Shown piece by piece: positions 20,572 to 32,891 of a stretch of 64,000 bases of DNA. Position numbers and translations under genes: made by a program. Below the pieces are notes generated by a model. It ran no database searches, was not told the DNA's origin, and worked only from the letters and a program-made list of their open reading frames with translations. The stretch comes from Schistosoma haematobium. Taxonomy: Eukaryota > Platyhelminthes > Trematoda > Strigeidida > Schistosomatidae. The stretch is from NCBI RefSeq assembly GCF_000699445.3, contig NW_026137052.1:1-64000 (forward strand), in the 5' to 3' direction. Position 1 is the first letter of the stretch, and the number at the start of each line of letters is the position of its first letter.

Positions 20572-20645
20572 GGAATTTAAAGTCACATATAATTCTTTTT
20601 TTAATCAGAATCTAAAGTTGGAATTTTCAAAAAAAAAAGGGGAGG

Positions 20646-21155
20646 TGTTATATCCGAGTGGAGATTAAGTTACAGGTAACTTCCGAGGACTATTCATGGA
20701 CTAATATTCTTATTGTATAACTACTCAACAATTACACTATGTATATTTATATTCCTTTTATGATAAGCTTTATTTTGACCTATAATTTATTATTGTACGA
20801 TTTACGGTTCTTAAGTTATGTTCAGTTTATTAACTAATGCCTCCCACATTCACAGCCACTTTTTGGGCTTATTTGTGTACAAATATTATTTCCTATTTTA
20901 TGGTACGTTGCGGTCTGTGTGATTGATATATAAACTAAGTATGCCTGAAATAAACGATCTGCTCTGATTCGGAAGCTGGTATCTTGTTCTGGACTCAAGT
21001 GGAAGGGCTCGTAGGACATAGGACCAATAAGGACACTAAACTGCCCACACCGGTTGAACGTCATTGGTTGGCCTAGTGTGAAGATTCGTATAAGTCGTAT
21101 TCGGATTGGTCGATAGGTCGCGTGATAGCAAAACAAGACATCCAAGTTCATAACA
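20646..21155 (+). repeat. LTR 12
   Basis: 510 bp, type A, left-group bases. Last unit of the three-copy block; period 1701. Confidence 0.95.
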
Positions 21156-21393
21156 ATTGGCGACGGGGATTTTGGCAAAAACAAAATAATTGGGAGACGC
21201 AAGGTCATAACAATTGGCGACGGGGATTTTGGCAAAAACAAAATAATTGGGAGACGCAAGGTCATAACAATTGGCGACGGGGATTTTGGCAACAAAGAAA
21301 TAATAATACGACAAGTGGCGACTCAGATTTTGGAAATAAATTAGCTGTATAATTGCCGGTGATTTTTGGAGCTAATATTATTGGCAAAAAAAA

Positions 21394-22272
21394 ATGTCGA
21401 TTTCTTTCGAACAGTTGCGGTTAATATTACAGCACCAGCAGAAGATGTTTGCCTTGCAACAACAGCTATTTGTAACAGTTTTGGGCAGACTTTGCATTCA
21501 AGCAGAAAATAAGAAATCTATGTATCATGCAGATAATGGTGCAGTAATGGACATTTCAGAAGCATATCCTGTGCAGGATTCAAATCCCTCTATACCAGAA
21601 GGAAAACGTAATATTGGTAACGTGTCCAGCTCAGAGCAAGAAAATATTGTGCTAAATGCACATGAAGTTGTGACAATACCAGATGATCAGGAGCCAGATC
21701 CTGTAGATGATGCCCAGAGTCCAGAATCAAATGAAACACTACTGGTACTGTCTAGCTGCGAAAATAAACGTCAGCTCGAACAAAATTGTGGTCCACGTGC
21801 TATTAGTCGAGAAAGCTATGGTGACTCGTATTCAGAAAATAACTGGAGCAACACGATGAACCAAATTGTACCAGATGTTACTCAAAATCACCGGAAGACA
21901 GAATTTTATATTGAGTCAACTTATCCCATTTCTAATGACAGTGTGCCAGATATTGATTCTCAGAATAATGCATATGATTTTGATGAAACTTCTTATAACA
22001 ATGAGGGAAATATGTCAGCTGAGTCGAATGATGGCCAAAAATCTAATTTAATTCTGTTAGACGTTGACTTTCTTAATGACTCGTTATCTGCTAACGAGAT
22101 TCATAATGAATTTGAAAATAATGAACTCAGATCAAAGGTCGTTCATCATCATCTAGTCATTTTTAGTGGATTCTCCAGTCAATACAAGAAACATGGTTTA
22201 AATAAAGTCCTACTAGTTGTAATTTGGAGCCATAAGGACCCAACATTATTTCGAGGAGGAGGAGAATGTTGA
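21394..22272 (+). CDS. Unit 12 copy of the 292-residue orphan ORF
   Basis: Protein identical to the unit 1 copy. Confidence 0.5.
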   Translation: MSISFEQLRLILQHQQKMFALQQQLFVTVLGRLCIQAENKKSMYHADNGAVMDISEAYPVQDSNPSIPEGKRNIGNVSSSEQENIVLNAHEVVTIPDDQEPDPVDDAQSPESNETLLVLSSCENKRQLEQNCGPRAISRESYGDSYSENNWSNTMNQIVPDVTQNHRKTEFYIESTYPISNDSVPDIDSQNNAYDFDETSYNNEGNMSAESNDGQKSNLILLDVDFLNDSLSANEIHNEFENNELRSKVVHHHLVIFSGFSSQYKKHGLNKVLLVVIWSHKDPTLFRGGGEC

Positions 22273-22346
22273 GGAATTTAAAGTCACATATAATTCTTTT
22301 TTTAATCAGAATCTAAAGTTGGAATTTTCAAAAAAAAAAGGGGAGG

Positions 22347-22856
22347 TGTTATATCCGAGTGGAGATTAAGTTACAGGTAACTTCCGAGGACTATTCATGG
22401 ACTAATATTCTTATTGTATAACTACTCAACAATTACACTATGTATATTTATATTCCTTTTATGATAAGCTTTATTTTGACCTATAATTTATTATTGTACG
22501 ATTTACGGTTCTTAAGTTATGTTCAGTTTATTAACTAATGCCTCCCACATTCACAGCCACTTTTTGGGCTTATTTGTGTACAAATATTATTTCCTATTTT
22601 ATGGTACGTTGCGGTCTGTGTGATTGATATATAAACTAAGTATGCCTGAAATAAACGATCTGCTCTGATTCGGAAGCTGGTATCTTGTTCTGGACTCAAG
22701 TGGAAGGGCTCGTAGGACATAGGACCAATAAGGACACTAAACTGCCCACACCGGTTGAACGTCATTGGTTGGCCTAGTGTGAAGATTCGTATAAGTCGTA
22801 TTCGGATTGGTCGATAGGTCGCGTGATAGCAAAACAAGACATCCAAGTTCATAACA
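22347..22856 (+). repeat. LTR 13
   Basis: 510 bp, type A, left-group bases. From here two primer-site copies are the rule; period 1642. Confidence 0.95.
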
Positions 22857-23035
22857 ATTGGCGACGGGGATTTTGGCAAAAACAAAATAATTGGGAGACG
22901 CAAGGTCATAACAATTGGCGACGGGGATTTTGGCAACAAAGAAATAATAATACGACAAGTGGCGACTCAGATTTTGGAAATAAATTAGCTGTATAATTGC
23001 CGGTGATTTTTGGAGCTAATATTATTGGCAAAAAA

Positions 23036-23914
23036 ATGTCGATTTCTTTCGAACAGTTGCGGTTAATATTACAGCACCAGCAGAAGATGTTTGCCTTGCA
23101 ACAACAGCTATTTGTAACAGTTTTGGGCAGACTTTGCATTCAAGCAGAAAATAAGAAATCTATGTATCATGCAGATAATGGTGCAGTAATGGACATTTCA
23201 GAAGCATATCCTGTGCAGGATTCAAATCCCTCTATACCAGAAGGAAAACGTAATATTGGTAACGTGTCCAGCTCAGAGCAAGAAAATATTGTGCTAAATG
23301 CACATGAAGTTGTGACAATACCAGATGATCAGGAGCCAGATCCTGTAGATGATGCCCAGAGTCCAGAATCAAATGAAACACTACTGGTACTGTCTAGCTG
23401 CGAAAATAAACGTCAGCTCGAACAAAATTGTGGTCCACGTGCTATTAGTCGAGAAAGCTATGGTGACTCGTATTCAGAAAATAACTGGAGCAACACGATG
23501 AACCAAATTGTACCAGATGTTACTCAAAATCACCGGAAGACAGAATTTTATATTGAGTCAACTTATCCCATTTCTAATGACAGTGTGCCAGATATTGATT
23601 CTCAGAATAATGCATATGATTTTGATGAAACTTCTTATAACAATGAGGGAAATATGTCAGCTGAGTCGAATGATGGCCAAAAATCTAATTTAATTCTGTT
23701 AGACGTTGACTTTCTTAATGACTCGTTATCTGCTAACGAGATTCATAATGAATTTGAAAATAATGAACTCAGATCAAAGGTCGTTCATCATCATCTAGTC
23801 ATTTTTAGTGGATTCTCCAGTCAATACAAGAAACATGGTTTAAATAAAGTCCTACTAGTTGTAATTTGGAGCCATAAGGACCCAACATTATTTCGAGGAG
23901 GAGGAGAATGTTGA
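23036..23914 (+). CDS. Unit 13 copy of the 292-residue orphan ORF
   Basis: Protein identical to the unit 1 copy. First of the run of two-block units. Confidence 0.5.
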   Translation: MSISFEQLRLILQHQQKMFALQQQLFVTVLGRLCIQAENKKSMYHADNGAVMDISEAYPVQDSNPSIPEGKRNIGNVSSSEQENIVLNAHEVVTIPDDQEPDPVDDAQSPESNETLLVLSSCENKRQLEQNCGPRAISRESYGDSYSENNWSNTMNQIVPDVTQNHRKTEFYIESTYPISNDSVPDIDSQNNAYDFDETSYNNEGNMSAESNDGQKSNLILLDVDFLNDSLSANEIHNEFENNELRSKVVHHHLVIFSGFSSQYKKHGLNKVLLVVIWSHKDPTLFRGGGEC

Positions 23915-23988
23915 GGAATTTAAAGTCACATATAATTCTTTTTTTAATCAGAATCTAAAGTTGGAATTTTCAAAAAAAAAAGGGGAGG

Positions 23989-24498
23989 TGTTATATCCGA
24001 GTGGAGATTAAGTTACAGGTAACTTCCGAGGACTATTCATGGACTAATATTCTTATTGTATAACTACTCAACAATTACACTATGTATATTTATATTCCTT
24101 TTATGATAAGCTTTATTTTGACCTATAATTTATTATTGTACGATTTACGGTTCTTAAGTTATGTTCAGTTTATTAACTAATGCCTCCCACATTCACAGCC
24201 ACTTTTTGGGCTTATTTGTGTACAAATATTATTTCCTATTTTATGGTACGTTGCGGTCTGTGTGATTGATATATAAACTAAGTATGCCTGAAATAAACGA
24301 TCTGCTCTGATTCGGAAGCTGGTATCTTGTTCTGGACTCAAGTGGAAGGGCTCGTAGGACATAGGACCAATAAGGACACTAAACTGCCCACACCGGTTGA
24401 ACGTCATTGGTTGGCCTAGTGTGAAGATTCGTATAAGTCGTATTCGGATTGGTCGATAGGTCGCGTGATAGCAAAACAAGACATCCAAGTTCATAACA
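23989..24498 (+). repeat. LTR 14
   Basis: 510 bp, type A, left-group bases. Two primer-site copies; period 1644. Confidence 0.95.
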
Positions 24499-24678
24499 AT
24501 TGGCGACGGGGATTTTGGCAAAAACAAAATAATTGGGAGACGCAAGGTCATAACAATTGGCGACGGGGATTTTGGCAACAAAGAAATAATAATACGACAA
24601 GTGGCGACTCAGATTTTGGAAATAAATTAGCTGTATAATTGCCGGTGATTTTTGGAGCTAATATTATTGGCAAAAATA

Positions 24679-25557
24679 ATGTCGATTTCTTTCGAACAGT
24701 TGCGGTTAATATTACAGCACCAGCAGAAGATGTTTGCCTTGCAACAACAGCTATTTGTAACAGTTTTGGGCAGACTTTGCATTCAAGCAGAAAATAAGAA
24801 ATCTATGTATCATGCAGATAATGGTGCAGTAATGGACATTTCAGAAGCATATCCTGTGCAGGATTCAAATCCCTCTATACCAGAAGGAAAACGTAATATT
24901 GGTAACGTGTCCAGCTCAGAGCAAGAAAATATTGTGCTAAATGCACATGAAGTTGTGACAATACCAGATGATCAGGAGCCAGATCCTGTAGATGATGCCC
25001 AGAGTCCAGAATCAAATGAAACACTACTGGTACTGTCTAGCTGCGAAAATAAACGTCAGCTCGAACAAAATTGTGGTCCACGTGCTATTAGTCGAGAAAG
25101 CTATGGTGACTCGTATTCAGAAAATAACTGGAGCAACACGATGAACCAAATTGTACCAGATGTTACTCAAAATCACCGGAAGACAGAATTTTATATTGAG
25201 TCAACTTATCCCATTTCTAATGACAGTGTGCCAGATATTGATTCTCAGAATAATGCATATGATTTTGATGAAACTTCTTATAACAATGAGGGAAATATGT
25301 CAGCTGAGTCGAATGATGGCCAAAAATCTAATTTAATTCTGTTAGACGTTGACTTTCTTAATGACTCGTTATCTGCTAACGAGATTCATAATGAATTTGA
25401 AAATAATGAACTCAGATCAAAGGTCGTTCATCATCATCTAGTCATTTTTAGTGGATTCTCCAGTCAATACAAGAAACATGGTTTAAATAAAGTCCTACTA
25501 GTTGTAATTTGGAGCCATAAGGACCCAACATTATTTCGAGGAGGAGGAGAATGTTGA
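24679..25557 (+). CDS. Unit 14 copy of the 292-residue orphan ORF
   Basis: Protein identical to the unit 1 copy; the A run before the ATG is interrupted (aaaaataatg). Confidence 0.5.
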   Translation: MSISFEQLRLILQHQQKMFALQQQLFVTVLGRLCIQAENKKSMYHADNGAVMDISEAYPVQDSNPSIPEGKRNIGNVSSSEQENIVLNAHEVVTIPDDQEPDPVDDAQSPESNETLLVLSSCENKRQLEQNCGPRAISRESYGDSYSENNWSNTMNQIVPDVTQNHRKTEFYIESTYPISNDSVPDIDSQNNAYDFDETSYNNEGNMSAESNDGQKSNLILLDVDFLNDSLSANEIHNEFENNELRSKVVHHHLVIFSGFSSQYKKHGLNKVLLVVIWSHKDPTLFRGGGEC

Positions 25558-25632
25558 GGAATTTAAAGTCACATATAATTCTTTTTTTTAATCAGAATCT
25601 AAAGTTGGAATTTTCAAAAAAAAAAGGGGAGG

Positions 25633-26142
25633 TGTTATATCCGAGTGGAGATTAAGTTACAGGTAACTTCCGAGGACTATTCATGGACTAATATTCTTAT
25701 TGTATAACTACTCAACAATTACACTATGTATATTTATATTCCTTTTATGATAAGCTTTATTTTGACCTATAATTTATTATTGTACGATTTACGGTTCTTA
25801 AGTTATGTTCAGTTTATTAACTAATGCCTCCCACATTCACAGCCACTTTTTGGGCTTATTTGTGTACAAATATTATTTCCTATTTTATGGTACGTTGCGG
25901 TCTGTGTGATTGATATATAAACTAAGTATGCCTGAAATAAACGATCTGCTCTGATTCGGAAGCTGGTATCTTGTTCTGGACTCAAGTGGAAGGGCTCGTA
26001 GGACATAGGACCAATAAGGACACTAAACTGCCCACACCGGTTGAACGTCATTGGTTGGCCTAGTGTGAAGATTCGTATAAGTCGTATTCGGATTGGTCGA
26101 TAGGTCGCGTGATAGCAAAACAAGACATCCAAGTTCATAACA
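25633..26142 (+). repeat. LTR 15
   Basis: 510 bp, type A; last LTR of the gttcataac group apart from LTR 19. Two primer-site copies; period 1643. Confidence 0.95.
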
Positions 26143-26320
26143 ATTGGCGACGGGGATTTTGGCAAAAACAAAATAATTGGGAGACGCAAGGTCATAACAA
26201 TTGGCGACGGGGATTTTGGCAACAAAGAAATAATAATACGACAAGTGGCGACTCAGATTTTGGAAATAAATTAGCTGTATAATTGCCGGTGATTTTGGAG
26301 CTAATATTATTGGCAAAAAA

Positions 26321-27199
26321 ATGTCGATTTCTTTCGAACAGTTGCGGTTAATATTACAGCACCAGCAGAAGATGTTTGCCTTGCAACAACAGCTATTTGT
26401 AACAGTTTTGGGCAGACTTTGCATTCAAGCAGAAAATAAGAAATCTATGTATCATGCAGATAATGGTGCAGTAATGGACATTTCAGAAGCATATCCTGTG
26501 CAGGATTCAAATCCCTCTATACCAGAAGGAAAACGTAATATTGGTAACGTGTCCAGCTCAGAGCAAGAAAATATTGTGCTAAATGCACATGAAGTTGTGA
26601 CAATACCAGATGATCAGGAGCCAGATCCTGTAGATGATGCCCAGAGTCCAGAATCAAATGAAACACTACTGGTACTGTCTAGCTGCGAAAATAAACGTCA
26701 GCTCGAACAAAATTGTGGTCCACGTGCTATTAGTCGAGAAAGCTATGGTGACTCGTATTCAGAAAATAACTGGAGCAACACGATGAACCAAATTGTACCA
26801 GATGTTACTCAAAATCACCGGAAGACAGAATTTTATATTGAGTCAACTTATCCCATTTCTAATGACAGTGTGCCAGATATTGATTCTCAGAATAATGCAT
26901 ATGATTTTGATGAAACTTCTTATAACAATGAGGGAAATATGTCAGCTGAGTCGAATGATGGCCAAAAATCTAATTTAATTCTGTTAGACGTTGACTTTCT
27001 TAATGACTCGTTATCTGCTAACGAGATTCATAATGAATTTGAAAATAATGAACTCAGATCAAAGGTCGTTCATCATCATCTAGTCATTTTTAGTGGATTC
27101 TCCAGTCAATACAAGAAACATGGTTTAAATAAAGTCCTACTAGTTGTAATTTGGAGCCATAAGGACCCAACATTATTTCGAGGAGGAGGAGAATGTTGA
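26321..27199 (+). CDS. Unit 15 copy of the 292-residue orphan ORF
   Basis: Protein identical to the unit 1 copy. Confidence 0.5.
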   Translation: MSISFEQLRLILQHQQKMFALQQQLFVTVLGRLCIQAENKKSMYHADNGAVMDISEAYPVQDSNPSIPEGKRNIGNVSSSEQENIVLNAHEVVTIPDDQEPDPVDDAQSPESNETLLVLSSCENKRQLEQNCGPRAISRESYGDSYSENNWSNTMNQIVPDVTQNHRKTEFYIESTYPISNDSVPDIDSQNNAYDFDETSYNNEGNMSAESNDGQKSNLILLDVDFLNDSLSANEIHNEFENNELRSKVVHHHLVIFSGFSSQYKKHGLNKVLLVVIWSHKDPTLFRGGGEC

Positions 27200-27275
27200 G
27201 GAATTTAAAGTCACATATAATTCTTTTTTTTAATCAGAATCTAAAGTTGGAATTTTCAAAAAAAAAAAGGGGAGG

Positions 27276-27784
27276 TGTTATATCCGAGTGGAGATTAAGT
27301 TACAGGTAACTTCCGAGGACTATTCATGGACTAATATTCTTATTGTATAACTACTCAACAATTACACTATGTATATTTATATTCCTTTATGATAAGCTTT
27401 ATTTTGACCTATAATTTATTATTGTACGATTTACGGTTCTTAAGTTATGTTCAGTTTATTAACTAATGCCTCCCACATTCACAGCCACTTTTTGGGCTTA
27501 TTTGTGTACAAATATTATTTCCTATTTTATGGTACGTTGCGGTCTGTGTGATTGATATATAAACTAAGTATGCCTGAAATAAACGATCTGCTCTGATTCG
27601 GAAGCTGGTATCTTGTTCTGGACTCAAGTGGAAGGGCTCGTAGGACATAGGACCAATAAGGACACTAAACTGCCCACACCGGTTGAACGTCATTGGTTGG
27701 CCTAGTGTGAAGATTCGTATAAGTCGTATTCGGATTGGTCGATAGGTCGCGTGATAGCAAAACAAGACATCCAAGGTCATAACA
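27276..27784 (+). repeat. LTR 16
   Basis: 509 bp, first of type B (one T deleted near 107), and first with ggtcataac at the 3' end. Two primer-site copies; period 1642. Confidence 0.95.
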
Positions 27785-27963
27785 ATTGGCGACGGGGATT
27801 TTGGCAAAAACAAAATAATTGGGAGACGCAAGGTCATAACAATTGGCGACGGGGATTTTGGCAACAAAGAAATAATAATAACGACAAGTGGCGACTCAGA
27901 TTTTGGAAATAAATTAGCTGTATAATTGCCGGTGATTTTGGAGCTAATATTATTGGCAAAAAA

Positions 27964-28842
27964 ATGTCGATTTCTTTCGAACAGTTGCGGTTAATATTAC
28001 AGCACCAGCAGAAGATGTTTGCCTTGCAACAACAGCTATTTGTAACAGTTTTGGGCAGACTTTGCATTCAAGCAGAAAATAAGAAATCTATGTATCATGC
28101 AGATAATGGTGCAGTAATGGACATTTCAGAAGCATATCCTGTGCAGGATTCAAATCCCTCTATACCAGAAGGAAAACGTAATATTGGTAACGTGTCCAGC
28201 TCAGAGCAAGAAAATATTGTGCTAAATGCACATGAAGTTGTGACAATACCAGATGATCAGGAGCCAGATCCTGTAGATGATGCCCAGAGTCCAGAATCAA
28301 ATGAAACACTACTGGTACTGTCTAGCTGCGAAAATAAACGTCAGCTCGAACAAAATTGTGGTCCACGTGCTATTAGTCGAGAAAGCTATGGTGACTCGTA
28401 TTCAGAAAATAACTGGAGCAACACGATGAACCAAATTGTACCAGATGTTACTCAAAATCACCGGAAGACAGAATTTTATATTGAGTCAACTTATCCCATT
28501 TCTAATGACAGTGTGCCAGATATTGATTCTCAGAATAATGCATATGATTTTGATGAAACTTCTTATAACAATGAGGGAAATATGTCAGCTGAGTCGAATG
28601 ATGGCCAAAAATCTAATTTAATTCTGTTAGACGTTGACTTTCTTAATGACTCGTTATCTGCTAACGAGATTCATAATGAATTTGAAAATAATGAACTCAG
28701 ATCAAAGGTCGTTCATCATCATCTAGTCATTTTTAGTGGATTCTCCAGTCAATACAAGAAACATGGTTTAAATAAAGTCCTACTAGTTGTAATTTGGAGC
28801 CATAAGGACCCAACATTATTTCGAGGAGGAGGAGAATGTTGA
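27964..28842 (+). CDS. Unit 16 copy of the 292-residue orphan ORF
   Basis: Protein identical to the unit 1 copy. One extra A in aataataacgac upstream. Confidence 0.5.
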   Translation: MSISFEQLRLILQHQQKMFALQQQLFVTVLGRLCIQAENKKSMYHADNGAVMDISEAYPVQDSNPSIPEGKRNIGNVSSSEQENIVLNAHEVVTIPDDQEPDPVDDAQSPESNETLLVLSSCENKRQLEQNCGPRAISRESYGDSYSENNWSNTMNQIVPDVTQNHRKTEFYIESTYPISNDSVPDIDSQNNAYDFDETSYNNEGNMSAESNDGQKSNLILLDVDFLNDSLSANEIHNEFENNELRSKVVHHHLVIFSGFSSQYKKHGLNKVLLVVIWSHKDPTLFRGGGEC

Positions 28843-28917
28843 GGAATTTAAAGTCACATATAATTCTTTTTTTAATCAGAATCTAAAGTTGGAATTTTCA
28901 AAAAAAAAAAGGGGAGG

Positions 28918-29426
28918 TGTTATATCCGAGTGGAGATTAAGTTACAGGTAACTTCCGAGGACTATTCATGGACTAATATTCTTATTGTATAACTACTCAA
29001 CAATTACACTATGTATATTTATATTCCTTTATGATAAGCTTTATTTTGACCTATAATTTATTATTGTACGATTTACGGTTCTTAAGTTATGTTCAGTTTA
29101 TTAACTAATGCCTCCCACATTCACAGCCACTTTTTGGGCTTATTTGTGTACAAATATTATTTCCTATTTTATGGTACGTTGCGGTCTGTGTGATTGATAT
29201 ATAAACTAAGTATGCCTGAAATAAACGATCTGCTCTGATTCGGAAGCTGGTATCTTGTTCTGGACTCAAGTGGAAGGGCTCGTAGGACATAGGACCAATA
29301 AGGACACTAAACTGCCCACACCGGTTGAACGTCATTGGTTGGCCTAGTGTGAAGATTCGTATAAGTCGTATTCGGATTGGTCGATAGGTCGCGTGATAGC
29401 AAAACAAGACATCCAAGGTCATAACA
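28918..29426 (+). repeat. LTR 17
   Basis: 509 bp, type B. The following leader shows the first aatacaagtggtgac variant. Two primer-site copies; period 1644. Confidence 0.95.
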
Positions 29427-29606
29427 ATTGGCGACGGGGATTTTGGCAAAAACAAAATAATTGGGAGACGCAAGGTCATAACAATTGGCGACGGGGATTT
29501 TGGCAACAAAGAAATAATAATAATACAAGTGGTGACTCAGATTTTGGAAATAAATTAGCTGTATAATTGCCGGTGATTTTTGGAGCTAATATTATTGGCA
29601 AAAAAA

Positions 29607-30485
29607 ATGTCGATTTCTTTCGAACAGTTGCGGTTAATATTACAGCACCAGCAGAAGATGTTTGCCTTGCAACAACAGCTATTTGTAACAGTTTTGGGCA
29701 GACTTTGCATTCAAGCAGAAAATAAGAAATCTATGTATCATGCAGATAATGGTGCAGTAATGGACATTTCAGAAGCATATCCTGTGCAGGATTCAAATCC
29801 CTCTATACCAGAAGGAAAACGTAATATTGGTAACGTGTCCAGCTCAGAGCAAGAAAATATTGTGCTAAATGCACATGAAGTTGTGACAATACCAGATGAT
29901 CAGGAGCCAGATCCTGTAGATGATGCCCAGAGTCCAGAATCAAATGAAACACTACTGGTACTGTCTAGCTGCGAAAATAAACGTCAGCTCGAACAAAATT
30001 GTGGTCCACGTGCTATTAGTCGAGAAAGCTATGGTGACTCGTATTCAGAAAATAACTGGAGCAACACGATGAACCAAATTGTACCAGATGTTACTCAAAA
30101 TCACCGGAAGACAGAATTTTATATTGAGTCAACTTATCCCATTTCTAATGACAGTGTGCCAGATATTGATTCTCAGAATAATGCATATGATTTTGATGAA
30201 ACTTCTTATAACAATGAGGGAAATATGTCAGCTGAGTCGAATGATGGCCAAAAATCTAATTTAATTCTGTTAGACGTTGACTTTCTTAATGACTCGTTAT
30301 CTGCTAACGAGATTCATAATGAATTTGAAAATAATGAACTCAGATCAAAGGTCGTTCATCATCATCTAGTCATTTTTAGTGGATTCTCCAGTCAATACAA
30401 GAAACATGGTTTAAATAAAGTCCTACTAGTTGTAATTTGGAGCCATAAGGACCCAACATTATTTCGAGGAGGAGGAGAATGTTGA
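29607..30485 (+). CDS. Unit 17 copy of the 292-residue orphan ORF
   Basis: Protein identical to the unit 1 copy. Confidence 0.5.
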   Translation: MSISFEQLRLILQHQQKMFALQQQLFVTVLGRLCIQAENKKSMYHADNGAVMDISEAYPVQDSNPSIPEGKRNIGNVSSSEQENIVLNAHEVVTIPDDQEPDPVDDAQSPESNETLLVLSSCENKRQLEQNCGPRAISRESYGDSYSENNWSNTMNQIVPDVTQNHRKTEFYIESTYPISNDSVPDIDSQNNAYDFDETSYNNEGNMSAESNDGQKSNLILLDVDFLNDSLSANEIHNEFENNELRSKVVHHHLVIFSGFSSQYKKHGLNKVLLVVIWSHKDPTLFRGGGEC

Positions 30486-30561
30486 GGAATTTAAAGTCAC
30501 ATATAATTCTTTTTTTTAATCAGAATCTAAAGTTGGAATTTTCAAAAAAAAAAGGGGGAGG

Positions 30562-31070
30562 TGTTATATCCGAGTGGAGATTAAGTTACAGGTAACTTCC
30601 GAGGACTATTCATGGACTAATATTCTTATTGTATAACTACTCAACAATTACACTATGTATATTTATATTCCTTTATGATAAGCTTTATTTTGACCTATAA
30701 TTTATTATTGTACGATTTACGGTTCTTAAGTTATGTTCAGTTTATTAACTAATGCCTCCCACATTCACAGCCACTTTTTGGGCTTATTTGTGTACAAATA
30801 TTATTTCCTATTTTATGGTACGTTGCGGTCTGTGTGATTGATATATAAACTAAGTATGCCTGAAATAAACGATCTGCTCTGATTCGGAAGCTGGTATCTT
30901 GTTCTGGACTCAAGTGGAAGGGCTCGTAGGACATAGGACCAATAAGGACACTAAACTGCCCACACCGGTTGAACGTCATTGGTTGGCCTAGTGTGAAGAT
31001 TCGTATAAGTCGTATTCGGATTGGTCGATAGGTCGCGTGATAGCAAAACAAGACATCCAAGGTCATAACA
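30562..31070 (+). repeat. LTR 18
   Basis: 509 bp, type B. Leader variant cgacaagtggtgac. Two primer-site copies; period 1642. Confidence 0.95.
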
Positions 31071-31249
31071 ATTGGCGACGGGGATTTTGGCAAAAACAAA
31101 ATAATTGGGAGACGCAAGGTCATAACAATTGGCGACGGGGATTTTGGCAACAAAGAAATAATAATACGACAAGTGGTGACTCAGATTTTGGAAATAAATT
31201 AGCTGTATAATTGCCGGTGATTTTTGGAGCTAATATTATTGGCAAAAAA

Positions 31250-32128
31250 ATGTCGATTTCTTTCGAACAGTTGCGGTTAATATTACAGCACCAGCAGAAG
31301 ATGTTTGCCTTGCAACAACAGCTATTTGTAACAGTTTTGGGCAGACTTTGCATTCAAGCAGAAAATAAGAAATCTATGTATCATGCAGATAATGGTGCAG
31401 TAATGGACATTTCAGAAGCATATCCTGTGCAGGATTCAAATCCCTCTATACCAGAAGGAAAACGTAATATTGGTAACGTGTCCAGCTCAGAGCAAGAAAA
31501 TATTGTGCTAAATGCACATGAAGTTGTGACAATACCAGATGATCAGGAGCCAGATCCTGTAGATGATGCCCAGAGTCCAGAATCAAATGAAACACTACTG
31601 GTACTGTCTAGCTGCGAAAATAAACGTCAGCTCGAACAAAATTGTGGTCCACGTGCTATTAGTCGAGAAAGCTATGGTGACTCGTATTCAGAAAATAACT
31701 GGAGCAACACGATGAACCAAATTGTACCAGATGTTACTCAAAATCACCGGAAGACAGAATTTTATATTGAGTCAACTTATCCCATTTCTAATGACAGTGT
31801 GCCAGATATTGATTCTCAGAATAATGCATATGATTTTGATGAAACTTCTTATAACAATGAGGGAAATATGTCAGCTGAGTCGAATGATGGCCAAAAATCT
31901 AATTTAATTCTGTTAGACGTTGACTTTCTTAATGACTCGTTATCTGCTAACGAGATTCATAATGAATTTGAAAATAATGAACTCAGATCAAAGGTCGTTC
32001 ATCATCATCTAGTCATTTTTAGTGGATTCTCCAGTCAATACAAGAAACATGGTTTAAATAAAGTCCTACTAGTTGTAATTTGGAGCCATAAGGACCCAAC
32101 ATTATTTCGAGGAGGAGGAGAATGTTGA
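31250..32128 (+). CDS. Unit 18 copy of the 292-residue orphan ORF
   Basis: Protein identical to the unit 1 copy. Confidence 0.5.
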   Translation: MSISFEQLRLILQHQQKMFALQQQLFVTVLGRLCIQAENKKSMYHADNGAVMDISEAYPVQDSNPSIPEGKRNIGNVSSSEQENIVLNAHEVVTIPDDQEPDPVDDAQSPESNETLLVLSSCENKRQLEQNCGPRAISRESYGDSYSENNWSNTMNQIVPDVTQNHRKTEFYIESTYPISNDSVPDIDSQNNAYDFDETSYNNEGNMSAESNDGQKSNLILLDVDFLNDSLSANEIHNEFENNELRSKVVHHHLVIFSGFSSQYKKHGLNKVLLVVIWSHKDPTLFRGGGEC

Positions 32129-32203
32129 GGAATTTAAAGTCACATATAATTCTTTTTTTAATCAGAATCTAAAGTTGGAATTTTCAAAAAAAAAAAGGGG
32201 AGG

Positions 32204-32712
32204 TGTTATATCCGAGTGGAGATTAAGTTACAGGTAACTTCCGAGGACTATTCATGGACTAATATTCTTATTGTATAACTACTCAACAATTACACTATGT
32301 ATATTTATATTCCTTTATGATAAGCTTTATTTTGACCTATAATTTATTATTGTACGATTTACGGTTCTTAAGTTATGTTCAGTTTATTAACTAATGCCTC
32401 CCACATTCACAGCCACTTTTTGGGCTTATTTGTGTACAAATATTATTTCCTATTTTATGGTACGTTGCGGTCTGTGTGATTGATATATAAACTAAGTATG
32501 CCTGAAATAAACGATCTGCTCTGATTCGGAAGCTGGTATCTTGTTCTGGACTCAAGTGGAAGGGCTCGTAGGACATAGGACCAATAAGGACACTAAACTG
32601 CCCACACCGGTTGAACGTCATTGGTTGGCCTAGTGTGAAGATTCGTATAAGTCGTATTCGGATTGGTCGATAGGTCGCGTGATAGCAAAACAAGACATCC
32701 AAGTTCATAACA
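32204..32712 (+). repeat. LTR 19
   Basis: 509 bp, type B, but with the older gttcataac end, a small mosaic. Two primer-site copies; period 1645. Confidence 0.95.
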
Positions 32713-32891
32713 ATTGGCGACGGGGATTTTGGCAAAAACAAAATAATTGGGAGACGCAAGGTCATAACAATTGGCGACGGGGATTTTGGCAACAAAGAAA
32801 TAATAATACGACAAGTGGTGACTCAGATTTTGGAAATAAATTAGCTGTATAATTGCCGGTGATTTTTGGAGCTAATATTATTGGCAAAAAA